A stretch of DNA of 64,000 nt. Source: Eubacteriales bacterium (GTDB lineage Bacteria > Bacillota > Clostridia > Lachnospirales > Lachnospiraceae). The stretch is from the NCBI GenBank assembly GCA_030524745.1, contig JAUNGC010000007.1, positions 62,001 through 126,000 on the forward strand, read 5' to 3'. Position 1 is the first letter of the stretch. The number at the start of each line of letters is the position of its first letter. The translations under genes and the position numbers were made by a program. Below the pieces are notes generated by a model. It did no database searches. It saw only the letters and a program-made list of their open reading frames with translations, and was not told the DNA's origin. This document shows positions 25,654 to 35,600 of this stretch, piece by piece.

Positions 25654-26756
25654 TGTACTCACTTCCAAAATCGAGTTACATATTCAGATGCTTTCTGGAA
25701 TGGAATAGAAAATTTTTCAGATATTTTCAGGATGGTATCTTCTTTGGAAAAGCCGAGTTCTGCATAAGTTGAAATCAGAACGTTGATGACTTCTTCAATT
25801 CCGGTATTTCTGCCGATTGTCTCACCCTCAGCTTTTCCGAGATTGTATTCATCTTCGCGGATTTTTTTCATTTCAATTTCTTCGTTATATTCAAAAATCG
25901 ACATGGCTATAACCTCCGCTTTCTGCGCTGCTAAAAAGTCGGAAAGAATTCCGTCCCGGATGCACTCGTCCACTGTGAGCCGCACGGCATCTTCAATTGA
26001 CATTTCTTTCGCATAATTTCTGACGCGGTCTACATAGATACAATATTCCTTCAGCGTTTTGCACTTTTCAAGGAGTTCCTTATTGTGCCCCAGATTAATG
26101 TTGAGCATCAATACCTTCAACTCTAATTCGGGCTCATTGTTATTACTTTTGAATGAATCCGAAAGCTTTAGTATCTTACGTTCCGGCTGTAAAGAAGTGC
26201 CGTTATAAAAGACGACAAATCGGGGAGCCGGAATCCGGATCAATTTCGAGGAATAAATAGACTCTCTGCGCACATATTTTTCCAATTGCCGCGAAACATA
26301 AATCAAATCCCTTAAAGGCATATTCGGATTGAAGGAGGATTGCTGTTCATAAAGACTCAAAACAGAATCCAGAAGAAAAGAAACATCGTTTTTAACATTC
26401 ATGAAAATCGCGTTTTCCAGCGTGCAGACTTCCAGATCTTCCGGATTATTGTAAGTTGTTTCATTTAGTGCATTGTAGAGTTGCAATAACTCCTTTTTAT
26501 CCCGGTACAGCATTCGGAATACCGTATCCTTATACTCTCTTATTACTTTTACCTGTTCTGCCATAGGCCGCTCCTTTCTGAGACATAATGTCAGAAGCGG
26601 CCGCATTTTCAGTCGCTCCTGCCTGTTGTTGGGAATGTAAGCATAGAGTTTCTGAAATGAAATGCGAAGGTGTCTTGATGGTTTGTGACAGTCCGCATAA
26701 AAGAATATAGATAACAGATCGGATTCATAGAAATTTATGCTTGTTTTCAGATTAGC
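25654..26756. repeat. duplicated segment, left copy
   Basis: From TGTACTCACTTCC (25654), about 1.1 kb is nearly identical to the segment starting at 27451, offset 1,797 bp. Identity fades after the upstream region, near 26756. It holds one whole Rpn-family gene with its leader. Differences are few inside the gene and more frequent upstream of it. Confidence 0.85.
25659..26564 (-). CDS. Rpn-family recombination-promoting nuclease/putative transposase, copy A
   Basis: This 301-residue protein belongs to the widespread Rpn family, with a PD-(D/E)XK-like nuclease fold related to YhgA-type transposases. Signatures are REYKDTVFRMLYRDKKELLQ, LLDSVLSLYEQQSSFNPNMP, PRFVVFYNG, ELELKVLMLNINLG and SMSIFEYN-like MSIFEYNEE. 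Start at 26564 is set by AAGGAG 6 nt upstream. A longer frame begins upstream, but its extra residues do not fit the family. A nearly identical copy lies 1.8 kb away. Rpn proteins are thought to promote RecA-independent recombination; whether this copy is active is unknown. Confidence 0.85.
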   Translation of the reverse strand: MAEQVKVIREYKDTVFRMLYRDKKELLQLYNALNETTYNNPEDLEVCTLENAIFMNVKNDVSFLLDSVLSLYEQQSSFNPNMPLRDLIYVSRQLEKYVRRESIYSSKLIRIPAPRFVVFYNGTSLQPERKILKLSDSFKSNNNEPELELKVLMLNINLGHNKELLEKCKTLKEYCIYVDRVRNYAKEMSIEDAVRLTVDECIRDGILSDFLAAQKAEVIAMSIFEYNEEIEMKKIREDEYNLGKAEGETIGRNTGIEEVINVLISTYAELGFSKEDTILKISEKFSIPFQKASEYVTRFWK

Positions 26757-27045
26757 ACGATTGCAGTGGATTTTCAAGATTTATCTTTCGGATATATTTT
26801 ATAGCTATTGATCTTTGGGGCGTCAAAATCAAGCAGTTTAGCGGTTTGAAGCTGACCGGAATTGAGAGAGGGCCTGCAACACTCTCCGGAAGAAAACTGA
26901 TGCCGTCAAACTCGAACAGGTAAGGTATCAGCTTGGTGCTGTTGTCAATTTCAAAGCCGAATTGATAATGCGGTGGAAATAGCGCTGGTGGCGGTGAACT
27001 GGGCAATAAACAGCGAACTTGCTGTTCCGGTAAAGTCTGGAAACA
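26757..27045. other. unassigned sequence between the Rpn copies
   Basis: No gene is supported here. A minus-strand frame over 26752-26970 keeps open but shows no family I recognise. The sequence may be remnants left by insertion of the duplicated segments. Confidence 0.3.
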
Positions 27046-27423
27046 ATGGATTATGTCATTGTTGCATATGGGGATGAAGAGGCCATTGGCTGTGCTGCGC
27101 TGCGGGAGTATTCCAAAGAAAGTATTGAGGTAAAGAGGGGCTTGGTTCAGGAAGACTGCAAGGGAAAAAATGTTGGTGAGAAACTGATTGGTCTGGCGGA
27201 GATACTGGATGATGGAGAAGTAAATGCCTATATCCATAATTTGCTGGTTTGTCCGACATATCAGAATCAGGGGGCTCATATGGTTGAAATGATAAAGCAG
27301 AAATATAGAAATTATTTGTATATAGTTTTGATTTGTGAAAAAAAGGATACAGTTCCGTTTTATGCGCGCAATGGTTTTTCGACGGCAACAGATGCAACAC
27401 CGTTGCAGATCAGGACACTGTAA
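27046..27423 (+). pseudogene. chimeric GNAT acetyltransferase remnant
   Basis: This 125-codon frame joins two GNAT pieces. Residues 1-48 look like the middle of one acetyltransferase, with the acetyl-CoA loop region (VKRGLVQEDCKGKNVGEKLI). Residues 49-125 look like the second half of another, again with a strand and acetyl-CoA loop region (NAYIHNLLVCPTYQNQGAHM) and the closing PFYARNGF. A normal GNAT protein has one such loop. There is no N-terminal domain and no clear ribosome binding site. It lies between two copies of the Rpn segment, so recombination may have made it. It is probably not functional. Confidence 0.55.
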
Positions 27424-27450
27424 TTGGCAAGATGTCTGCACCGTGTAATA

Positions 27451-28555
27451 TGTACTCACTTCCAAAATCGAGTTACATATTCAGATGCTTTCTGGAACGG
27501 AATAGAAAATTTTTCGGATATTTTCAGGATGGTATCTTCTTTGGAAAAGCCGAGTTCTGCATAAGTTGAAATCAGAACGTTGATGACTTCTTCAATTCCG
27601 GTATTTCTGCCGATTGTCTCACCCTCAGCTTTTCCGAGATTGTATTCATCTTCGCGGATTTTTTTCATTTCAATTTCTTCGTTATATTCAAAAATCGACA
27701 TGGCTATAACCTCCGCTTTCTGCGCTGCTAAAAAGTCGGAAAGAATTCCGTCCCGGATGCACTCGTCCACTGTGAGCCGCACGGCATCTTCAATTGACAT
27801 TTCTTTCGCATAATTTCTGACGCGGTCTACATAGATACAATATTCCTTCAGCGTTTTGCACTTTTCAAGGAGTTCCTTATTGTGCCCCAGATTAATGTTG
27901 AGCATCAATACCTTCAACTCTAATTCGGGCTCATTGTTATTACTTTTGAATGAATCCGAAAGCTTTAGTATCTTACGTTCCGGCTGTAAAGAAGTGCCGT
28001 TATAAAAGACGACAAATCGGGGAGCCGGAATCCGGATCAATTTCGAGGAATAAATAGACTCTCTGCGCACATATTTTTCCAATTGCCGCGAAACATAAAT
28101 CAAATCCCTTAAAGGCATATTCGGATTGAAGGAGGATTGCTGTTCATAAAGACTCAAAACAGAATCCAGAAGAAAAGAAACATCGTTTTTAACATTCATG
28201 AAAATCGCGTTTTCCAGCGTGCAGACTTCCAGATCTTCCGGATTATTGTAAGTTGTTTCATTTAGTGCATTGTAGAGTTGCAATAACTCCTTTTTATCCC
28301 GGTACAGCATTCGGAATACCGTATCCTTATACTCTCTTATTACTTTTACCTGTTCTGCCATAGGCCGCTCCTTTCTGAGACATAATGTCAGAAGCGGCCG
28401 CATTTTCAGTCGCTCCTGCCTGTTGTTGGGAATGTAAGCATAGAGTTTCTGAAATGAAATGCGAAGGAGTCCTGGTATTTGTGACTGTCCGCATAAAAGA
28501 ATATAGATAACAGATCGGATTCAAAGAAATTTTATGCTTGTTTTCAACTTAGCAT
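27451..28555. repeat. duplicated segment, right copy
   Basis: This is the partner of 25654-26756, in direct orientation. Early differences include TGGAACGG for TGGAATGG. Past the gene start the leaders drift apart, with small changes near 28465 and 28525. Confidence 0.85.
27456..28361 (-). CDS. Rpn-family recombination-promoting nuclease/putative transposase, copy B
   Basis: This 301-residue protein appears identical in sequence to copy A over its whole length; the nucleotide changes I could find are silent. It has the same family signatures, the same AAGGAG site before the ATG at 28361, and the same orientation. Both copies are intact, so neither has had time to decay. The copies are separated by about 0.7 kb holding a broken GNAT frame. 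The high identity suggests recent duplication or gene conversion. Activity is unknown. Confidence 0.85.
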   Translation of the reverse strand: MAEQVKVIREYKDTVFRMLYRDKKELLQLYNALNETTYNNPEDLEVCTLENAIFMNVKNDVSFLLDSVLSLYEQQSSFNPNMPLRDLIYVSRQLEKYVRRESIYSSKLIRIPAPRFVVFYNGTSLQPERKILKLSDSFKSNNNEPELELKVLMLNINLGHNKELLEKCKTLKEYCIYVDRVRNYAKEMSIEDAVRLTVDECIRDGILSDFLAAQKAEVIAMSIFEYNEEIEMKKIREDEYNLGKAEGETIGRNTGIEEVINVLISTYAELGFSKEDTILKISEKFSIPFQKASEYVTRFWK

Positions 28556-28579
28556 GATTTCAACTGTTTTTCAATAGTC

Positions 28580-28619
28580 AAATTGGAAATTCTTCAAGGG
28601 CACAAATTGGAAACTCTTC
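28580..28619. repeat. two 16-bp direct repeats
   Basis: AAATTGGAAATTCTTC (28580-28595) and AAATTGGAAACTCTTC (28604-28619) are 24 bp apart, between the right Rpn copy and the GNAT gene. They may be a mobile-element footprint. Confidence 0.4.
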
Positions 28620-28640
28620 CGGGATGCCGGGATAAACGAA

Positions 28641-29270
28641 TCAATCCGTGTTGAGCCTGGAATTCACAGAAAGCGGGTCGCCGATTTCGCAAAAAGGGAT
28701 TACCGGCGGCTGGCTTGGCTGATGTGTGCCGATGTGTTTTTCCATCCATACCATATTGTACCAGCGGTTGAATTTGTAACCGCACTGATGGAATTCCCCC
28801 ACCAGCCGGTAACCGAGGCGGCGATGAAAGCCGACGCTGTCTTTGGTGAGATATTCGTCTTCTGTTTCCGGATAAGCGATACAGGCATTTAAGTTCACAA
28901 TATTTTGCCGGGCCAGAATTTTTTCCAGAGCATCATACAGAAGCCTGCCGGTGCCTTTTCCCCGGCGGTTTTGATCTACGTAAATGGAAGTTTCGACAGC
29001 CCAGTCGTATGCGGCTCTTTCATGAAAGGGAGCTGCATACGCGTACCCCAGAATTTTGCCGTTTTGTACGGCAGCCAGCCAGGGATACTTTTGTAATGTG
29101 CGGCAGATTCTTTTTTCAAATTCCTGTATGGAAGGTACGTCATATTCGAAGGTAATTGCGGTATGCAAAACGTATGGCGCGTAAATGGAAAGCAGCGCCT
29201 CTGCATCCTGCCCTTCTGCAATTCTTATATATATTTGTTCGTGATTTTCGTTATTGTTCATATTTCTCAC
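28641..29270 (-). CDS. GNAT family N-acetyltransferase (phosphinothricin acetyltransferase type)
   Basis: This 209-residue protein resembles the Pat group of GNAT enzymes, which acetylate small amines using acetyl-CoA. Signatures are IRIAEGQDAEALLSIYAPYV, TFEYDVPSIQEFEKRI, YAYAAPFHERAAYDWAVETS and the acetyl-CoA loop NRRGKGTGRLLYDAL. The ending GFHRRLGYRLVGEFHQCGYK is typical of the group. The start is GTG at 29270, since AAAGGAGA lies 8 nt upstream; the ATG at 29261 is too far from it. The C-terminal 25 residues extend beyond the usual end. The substrate is unknown. Confidence 0.88.
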   Translation of the reverse strand: MRNMNNNENHEQIYIRIAEGQDAEALLSIYAPYVLHTAITFEYDVPSIQEFEKRICRTLQKYPWLAAVQNGKILGYAYAAPFHERAAYDWAVETSIYVDQNRRGKGTGRLLYDALEKILARQNIVNLNACIAYPETEDEYLTKDSVGFHRRLGYRLVGEFHQCGYKFNRWYNMVWMEKHIGTHQPSQPPVIPFCEIGDPLSVNSRLNTD

Positions 29271-29546
29271 GACGAATTCTCCTTTATTGCGCAGAGATAT
29301 ATTTGAGCGCGTCTGACCGTTTCCAAAACATGTATTTTTATCTGATTATAGCGATGCGGACGGACAATTACAAGGAGCGGCAGGGAGATTTGGACCGCAC
29401 ATTTTAATTTTACGCAAAACTTCTGAAAATTTACAGAAATGCAATCATATTTATAAGATAATGATAATATCGGAAATTTATATACAAAACATCTCGTAAA
29501 AAAAGCACAAAAAAATAAATTTTTACTACAAAATTTGGGAGCAGAG

Positions 29547-29576
29547 TTGACGAATGCTATTTATTAATTATATACT
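29547..29576 (+). promoter_or_regulatory. putative promoter of the pilus locus
   Basis: TTGACG (29547-29552) and TATACT (29571-29576) are 18 bp apart, 83 bp before the giant adhesin start. A second TATAAT is at 29584-29589 without a good -35. The rest of 29271-29546 is very AT-rich, and I see no gene in it. Confidence 0.5.
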
Positions 29577-29658
29577 TGTTGTGTATAATTATTAAATTTG
29601 TATATTGACACGGGTATAGCTTGGACAACAGGGTAAATTTATTGTGAGGGATATGTAC

Positions 29659-32600
29659 ATGAAGAAGAAAAGAACCGGATGGATCAGACAGGCGACGGCA
29701 TGGATTATGGCCATGGCGCTTATCATAAACAGCTATTCTTTTAGCGGTATCGCCAAAGTTGTGCACGCAGAAGAAACGAACCAGAACGTGATTTCTGATG
29801 TTGCAGGTTCAGGAGAAAGTGACAGCGGACAAAATGGTCAGTCCGACAATGCGGCTTCCGGTTCGGAAGAGCATCCGGAAACGCCGGAAGGCAGCCAGGA
29901 AGCGCCGGAAAATGCAGGCGGCGGGCAGGAAAATCCATCCGGTAATCCCGAAAACGGCGGAGAAAGCCGGCCGGAAAGTTCGGAAGAAAATTCAGAGGGA
30001 CAGCCGGGAAATGCCGGCGAAGGGACCGGCGCAATTCCTCCTTCAGAGCAGACGACCGAAAGCGGTGAGGAAGGTGAAAGTTGGGAAACAGTCCTGACAG
30101 AGGAAGATACGGAAGAAGAGACGACGGAAATGCAGGAGGAATTACTCCCGCCCGCCGGAATGATGACCGTTCTTTTGGGAGCGGACGAAGAACTGACGTT
30201 GCAGCAGCAGATTGATGCGGCTGAGGACGGCGTGGAAACGCTTGTACAGATGACGGAAGATTGCCGGGAGATTCTTACCATTCCGGACGGCAAGATCATC
30301 ATTCTGGATTTGAACGGATATACCTTGAGTTCTGTAGGAGCATCCGGCGTGGAGAACGGTGAACAGGATGCGGTTACAGTTTCCGGCATGCTGACGCTCA
30401 GGGATGGAAGTCAGAGCGGCGGTATGCTGTCCGGAGAAGGACTTGATTCTTCCATGCGCGGCGTCGCGGTGTCCAGCGGCGGCAGCTTTGTTCTGGAATC
30501 TGGGACGATTGCCGGCTTTGCGGTCAGCGGCAACGGCGGCGGCGTATATGTGGAAAACGGCGGCAGCTTTGAAATGCAGGGGGGAACGATAGAGAACAAC
30601 AAAGCCGGCAGATATGGCGGCGGTATTTTTATGTATAACGGCAGCGCAGGCGTTTTTGAGAACGGCACGGTGCAGAATAATGAGGCGCAAAACGGCGGCG
30701 GTCTGGCGATTCATACACTCAGTACGGATGTTTCAGGCTTTCGGTCTGAAAATTTCGTAATACGGGGAAATCTGGCTTCGGTAAACGGCGGAGGCATTTA
30801 TCTGGCGTCAATGGGAACCCGGGCCGTGATCGGTTCCTGTACGGTGGAAGAAAATGAGGCCGCGCAAAACGGCGGAGGCATTTATCTGGCACAGAGCGGA
30901 ACCTGTGTGATAGATGGCGCGGCCATTTTGAAAAATACCAGCCGGGGAAGCGGCGGCGGTCTGTGTTTCGCGGCAACAGGCAGCGCCTGTGAGATTGTGC
31001 GCGGTACGATAGGGGAAAACAGAAGCGACAGTCTGGGCGGCGGCATTTCCTTTGCATTGGGCAGTCAGGTGGTGATGAGCGGCGGCGAGATCAGGGGGAA
31101 TATTGCAGGCGCGGGCGGCGGTATTCATTTGCTCACCAATACCACGTACAGAAGCAGCTTTCAAATGTCCGGCGGACGGATCGGTGAAAACATGACAGAG
31201 GACAGCGGTTCGCTGGGAGGCGGCATCTATGTGAACGGAAGCTATGCGCAGATCACAATGCTGGGGGACGCTGTCATCGAAGAGAACAGCGCGGTCGGGA
31301 ACGGCGGCGGCATCTATATGTATACCTATAATACGTTTACCATGGAAGGCGGCACGCTTTGTAAAAACAGTGCACAGGGACACGGCGGCGGTATATTTCT
31401 GCATGATGGCGGAAAAATGACCATGAGCGGCGGTGAGATTGGCGAGAACATGAGCGGCGGAAACGGGGGAGGAATTTATGGTTCCCGTACAGCCATTACG
31501 GTCAGCAATGCGGTCATTTCGGACAACCGGTCGTCAGGTTCCGGCGGCGGAATTTTCAGCAGTCTTGGCGTCGTAACGCTGGGAGAAGAGACTCAGATTT
31601 GCCGGAATGAGGCGACAACAAGCGGCGGCGGAATTTATGATGGAAATGGTACTGTAAATCTCCGGGGAAATGTGCAGGTTTTTGAGAATACGACTGGGGG
31701 AAATGGCGGGGGCGTATGGGCGACGACCCTAAACATGGAGAGTGGGATTATACGGGATAACCGGGCAAAAGAAGGCGCTGGTTTGGCAACATGCGGCGGC
31801 ACGATTTCCGGTGGGGAGATTCTGCGCAACGATGCGACGGCAGGCTCTGGCGGAGGAATTTTTAATGTACTAGGCACATTGAGTATTGCAGATGTATATA
31901 TCGCGGAGAATACAGCCGCAGAAAACGGCGGCGGTATCTACATTGGGCGCGGCGGCGTGGAAATGGACGGAGGAATTATCACAAAAAACACGGCCAATGC
32001 GGGCGGCGGCGTGATGGGGTCTCAGTTGATGAACGGATTCTGGCAAAACGGCGGCCTGTTATATGGCAATACTGCCAGGATAAAGAACGGCGGTTCGGAT
32101 TTCTGTTTCACAAAGGTATCTACGAAAAATGAGGTTTTTTTAAGGCCGGCCAATGAAGTTGAGATCGATGGAATCAGCCGGGGAAACGCCTGGTATTTTG
32201 AAAATGAGAAAACTTATGTAACCGATACGGCGGTGGAATACGACGGCAGTACGGCTGCGGGAACTTATAGTTATACCTTCCTGCCGGGAGGCCGGGACGA
32301 CGCGGTGGCCTCTGTGGATGGAACGACATATGCTTCTGTGCAGGAGGCGGTGGACAGCCTGAGAGGGGATTTTTCCGGCAAAACGGTTCTGATGTTGCAG
32401 GACAGCCGGGAAAACGTGGTGATTCCTGAGAATACAAAAGTGAGTCTGGATTTGAACGGTCATATTCTGCGCGGTCAGGGAAGCAGCGTGCTCACGGTGG
32501 AGGAGACGGCGGAACTGACGATTCTCGATGCAACAGAGGAGAAAAACGGACAAATCACAGGGGGAGTCGGCTCGGCAAATCCTTATAGTTCCGGCACGGA

Positions 32601-35600
32601 AACCGTGGGCGGCGGTCTTTTCGTAAAAGGAACAGCGGCGCTGGAGAGCGGAACGATAGTCAATAACAGGGCAGACTATGGCGGGGGCGTTTATGTCGGC
32701 GGCTCCGGTGTTTTTATGCTGCGTAAAGACGGCGTCATTACGCAGAACACGGGGGAAGGCGTTTGTGTCAATTATAATGAAGGAGAAGGCGGAGCGGGCA
32801 GCTTTTTGATGACCGGCGGCGAAATATCCGAAAATACCGGCGGCGTTTTGATGGGTGCGGCAAATGCAGTGTTTACGATGGACGAGGGCGCGGACGGAAA
32901 CAGCGGCCTGATTACGGCAAATACGAGAAGCAATAACGCTTACGGCGGCGGCGTTCTTCTTTATGGGGGAACGATGCGCCTAAAGGCGGGGGCGATTACC
33001 GGTAACCAGTCGACATATGGGGGCGGAATTTATATCGGAAGAACGGAAGCCGCCGATTTTTACATGAGCGGCGGTCTGATCGCGGAGAATACGGCAAATG
33101 CGGGAGGCGGTATTTATGTCCTGAAGGAGAGCGGCTGCACGTTTGAGATATCAGGAGGAAGCATTACGCATAATATGGCGGAGATCGGCGAAGGCGGCGG
33201 TATTTATTTTGCGAATTCTACCGCCCAGTTGCAGAGGAACGCCGTGATTGGCGGTCTGGTATATGACAATAAAAGCGCCGGACTGGCAAGGGATATTTTT
33301 GTGGGCAATTTGTATCAGATAAATATCCTGAAAGCGGCGGATATGGGACTGGAGGACTATGATTGCTGGTATGAGGCGGGCGCTGCCGAATACCTGACAG
33401 AAGAAATTGTAAAAACACAAAACAGGGTCTTTTATCTGACGGCTGCCCAAAATCCTTTCGCGGCAGATGGGGCTGCCAGAATCGGCGATACCTATTATGA
33501 AACGATACAGAAGGCGGTGGATGCGGCCGGACAGGGCGATATCATTTATTTATTAAAGGATCATACAGAAAGCGTTATCGTGGAAAAGGATATCATTTTT
33601 GATATGAACGGCTATACCCTGACGGGAAGCGGAACGAATATTTTCCGGGTTTTGTCCGGAAGTCTGACTCTGCGGGATACACAGGATCAGCCGGATGCGA
33701 AGCCGGATTCAGAAGGCGGCGTTCTGACCATGCAGGCGGGGAAGAGCAGCGGACGGGCGGTATATGTGAGCAGCGGCGGGGCGTTTTCAATGGAGAGCGG
33801 CACGCTGACCGGTTTTAAAGGAGTGGAGTATGGGGGCGCGGTTTGTCTGGAAGCGAATACCAGTTTTACTATGAGCGGCGGTTCCATCGAATATAACGAG
33901 GCTTCTTTTGGAGGAGCCGTGGCGAGCAGAAATATTGGCGCAGCGGGACCGGTGACGGTACATATGTCAGGCGGTGTCGTGAAGGAAAATTATGCGAAAT
34001 ACGGCGGCGGGTTCTGGCTGCAATTCACAAGAACCGGGGTTGAAAATGTGCTGGAGTTTACAGGCGGGGAACTTGCAAATAATGAAGCAACTGGACACGG
34101 AGGCGCGATATATGTCGAGGCGGCGGCTTCGGAAGCGGATCAATCCTGTCTGACGCTGGGCGGCAAAGGTACGACAATGCTGATTTCGGGCAATAAAGCG
34201 GGAATTTACGGCGGCGGTATTTTCACCACACAGGTTGGCCGGGTGAACCTCATGGATGGGGTGGAGATGGCTGAAAATACCGCGTCTTATTATGGAGGCG
34301 CATATATCTATAATGATTTGAATACGGGCAAAACTGTTGAGATGACAGGCGGAATTATTCGGGGAAACCGGGCTACAGTGGGAAACGGCGGCGGCGCACT
34401 TTTCAGAAATATTGTTCACATATCTGGCGGGGAAATTTATGAAAATGCGGCGGCGGCAAGCGGCGGCGGTCTGGTCATCGACGGCAGTGAAGTAGTCATA
34501 AGCGGAGACACCGTCATTCGCAACAATACTGCGGCAAGCGGAGCAGGTCTCAGCGTGGCGGCCGCACAGAGTTTTGTGATGGAAGAAAATCCGGAAATCC
34601 GTGAAAATAAAGCGTCCGGCAATGGCGGCGGTCTGTTGCTGAATTCCTGCGCCGAAGTGTGCATCAGTGGCGGAATAATTGAAAATAACAGCGCGGGCAG
34701 CTATGGCGGCGGACTCGGTTTTGCGTTGGCGGCGGTGCTTCCGGACGTGGCGCTGGAAGGCGTGCAGATCAGAAATAACGCTGCAGAGGCAGGCGGCGGT
34801 ATCTATATAAATCCGACAAAAGCGGCGTCTGTGGAGATAAAAAATTCCACGGTTATTGCAGGAAATACAACGGATGGCCCGGGCGGCGGCTTATATAATC
34901 GCGGGAGCACGGTAAAGCTTTCCGGCGGGGAGATCTGCGATAATATTTCGGCATCGTACGGAGGCGGCGTTTATCTGCTGACGGGAGAATTCCGGATGGA
35001 AGGCGGAACCATTCAGGATAATACCGCCTTTCATGCTACGGGCGGAGGCGGCGGTATTTATGCGGGAAACCTTGCAGAAATCGATATATCCGGCGGCAGT
35101 ATCTGCGGAAACAAGGCTGTCAACGGCGGGGGTATTTTCAGCACTACCAGTTCCACGATCAATATGTCCGGCGGCAGTATGGTGCAAAATACAGCGACAG
35201 CGAGCGGAGGCGGCGTCTATCTTCAGAATGAGGCGCTGAAGATGACCATGACAGGAGGCGTCATCAGCAACAATACGGCGGGAAGCTATGGCGGCGGCAT
35301 TTATATGGGGCTGAACCGTACCAGCCTGGCGCTGAAAAAAGACGCGGAAAGCGGAAAAACGGGACAACTGTATGATAACAGGGCGAAGGCGGGACAGGAT
35401 ATTTATGCGCTCGTATCAACGAGTGCTACCGCGGTAAACAGTCTGGAACTGATCGCCGCATCTGAAATGTTCGGCGCAGACGAGGGCAGGCAGGGGATCG
35501 GTTGGTATGATGAAAGCCAGAATACCGTCACCACCGGGGAGATCAGCTATGTGCCGAGAATCCTTCGCACTTATCCGCTGACGCTCCGGTACAAAACCAG

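Noticed and set aside
26752-27465. A 237-codon minus-strand frame between the Rpn copies
   Set aside because: Half of it is antisense to the GNAT remnant, and no domain is recognisable. Part may be a true relic, but that cannot be supported.
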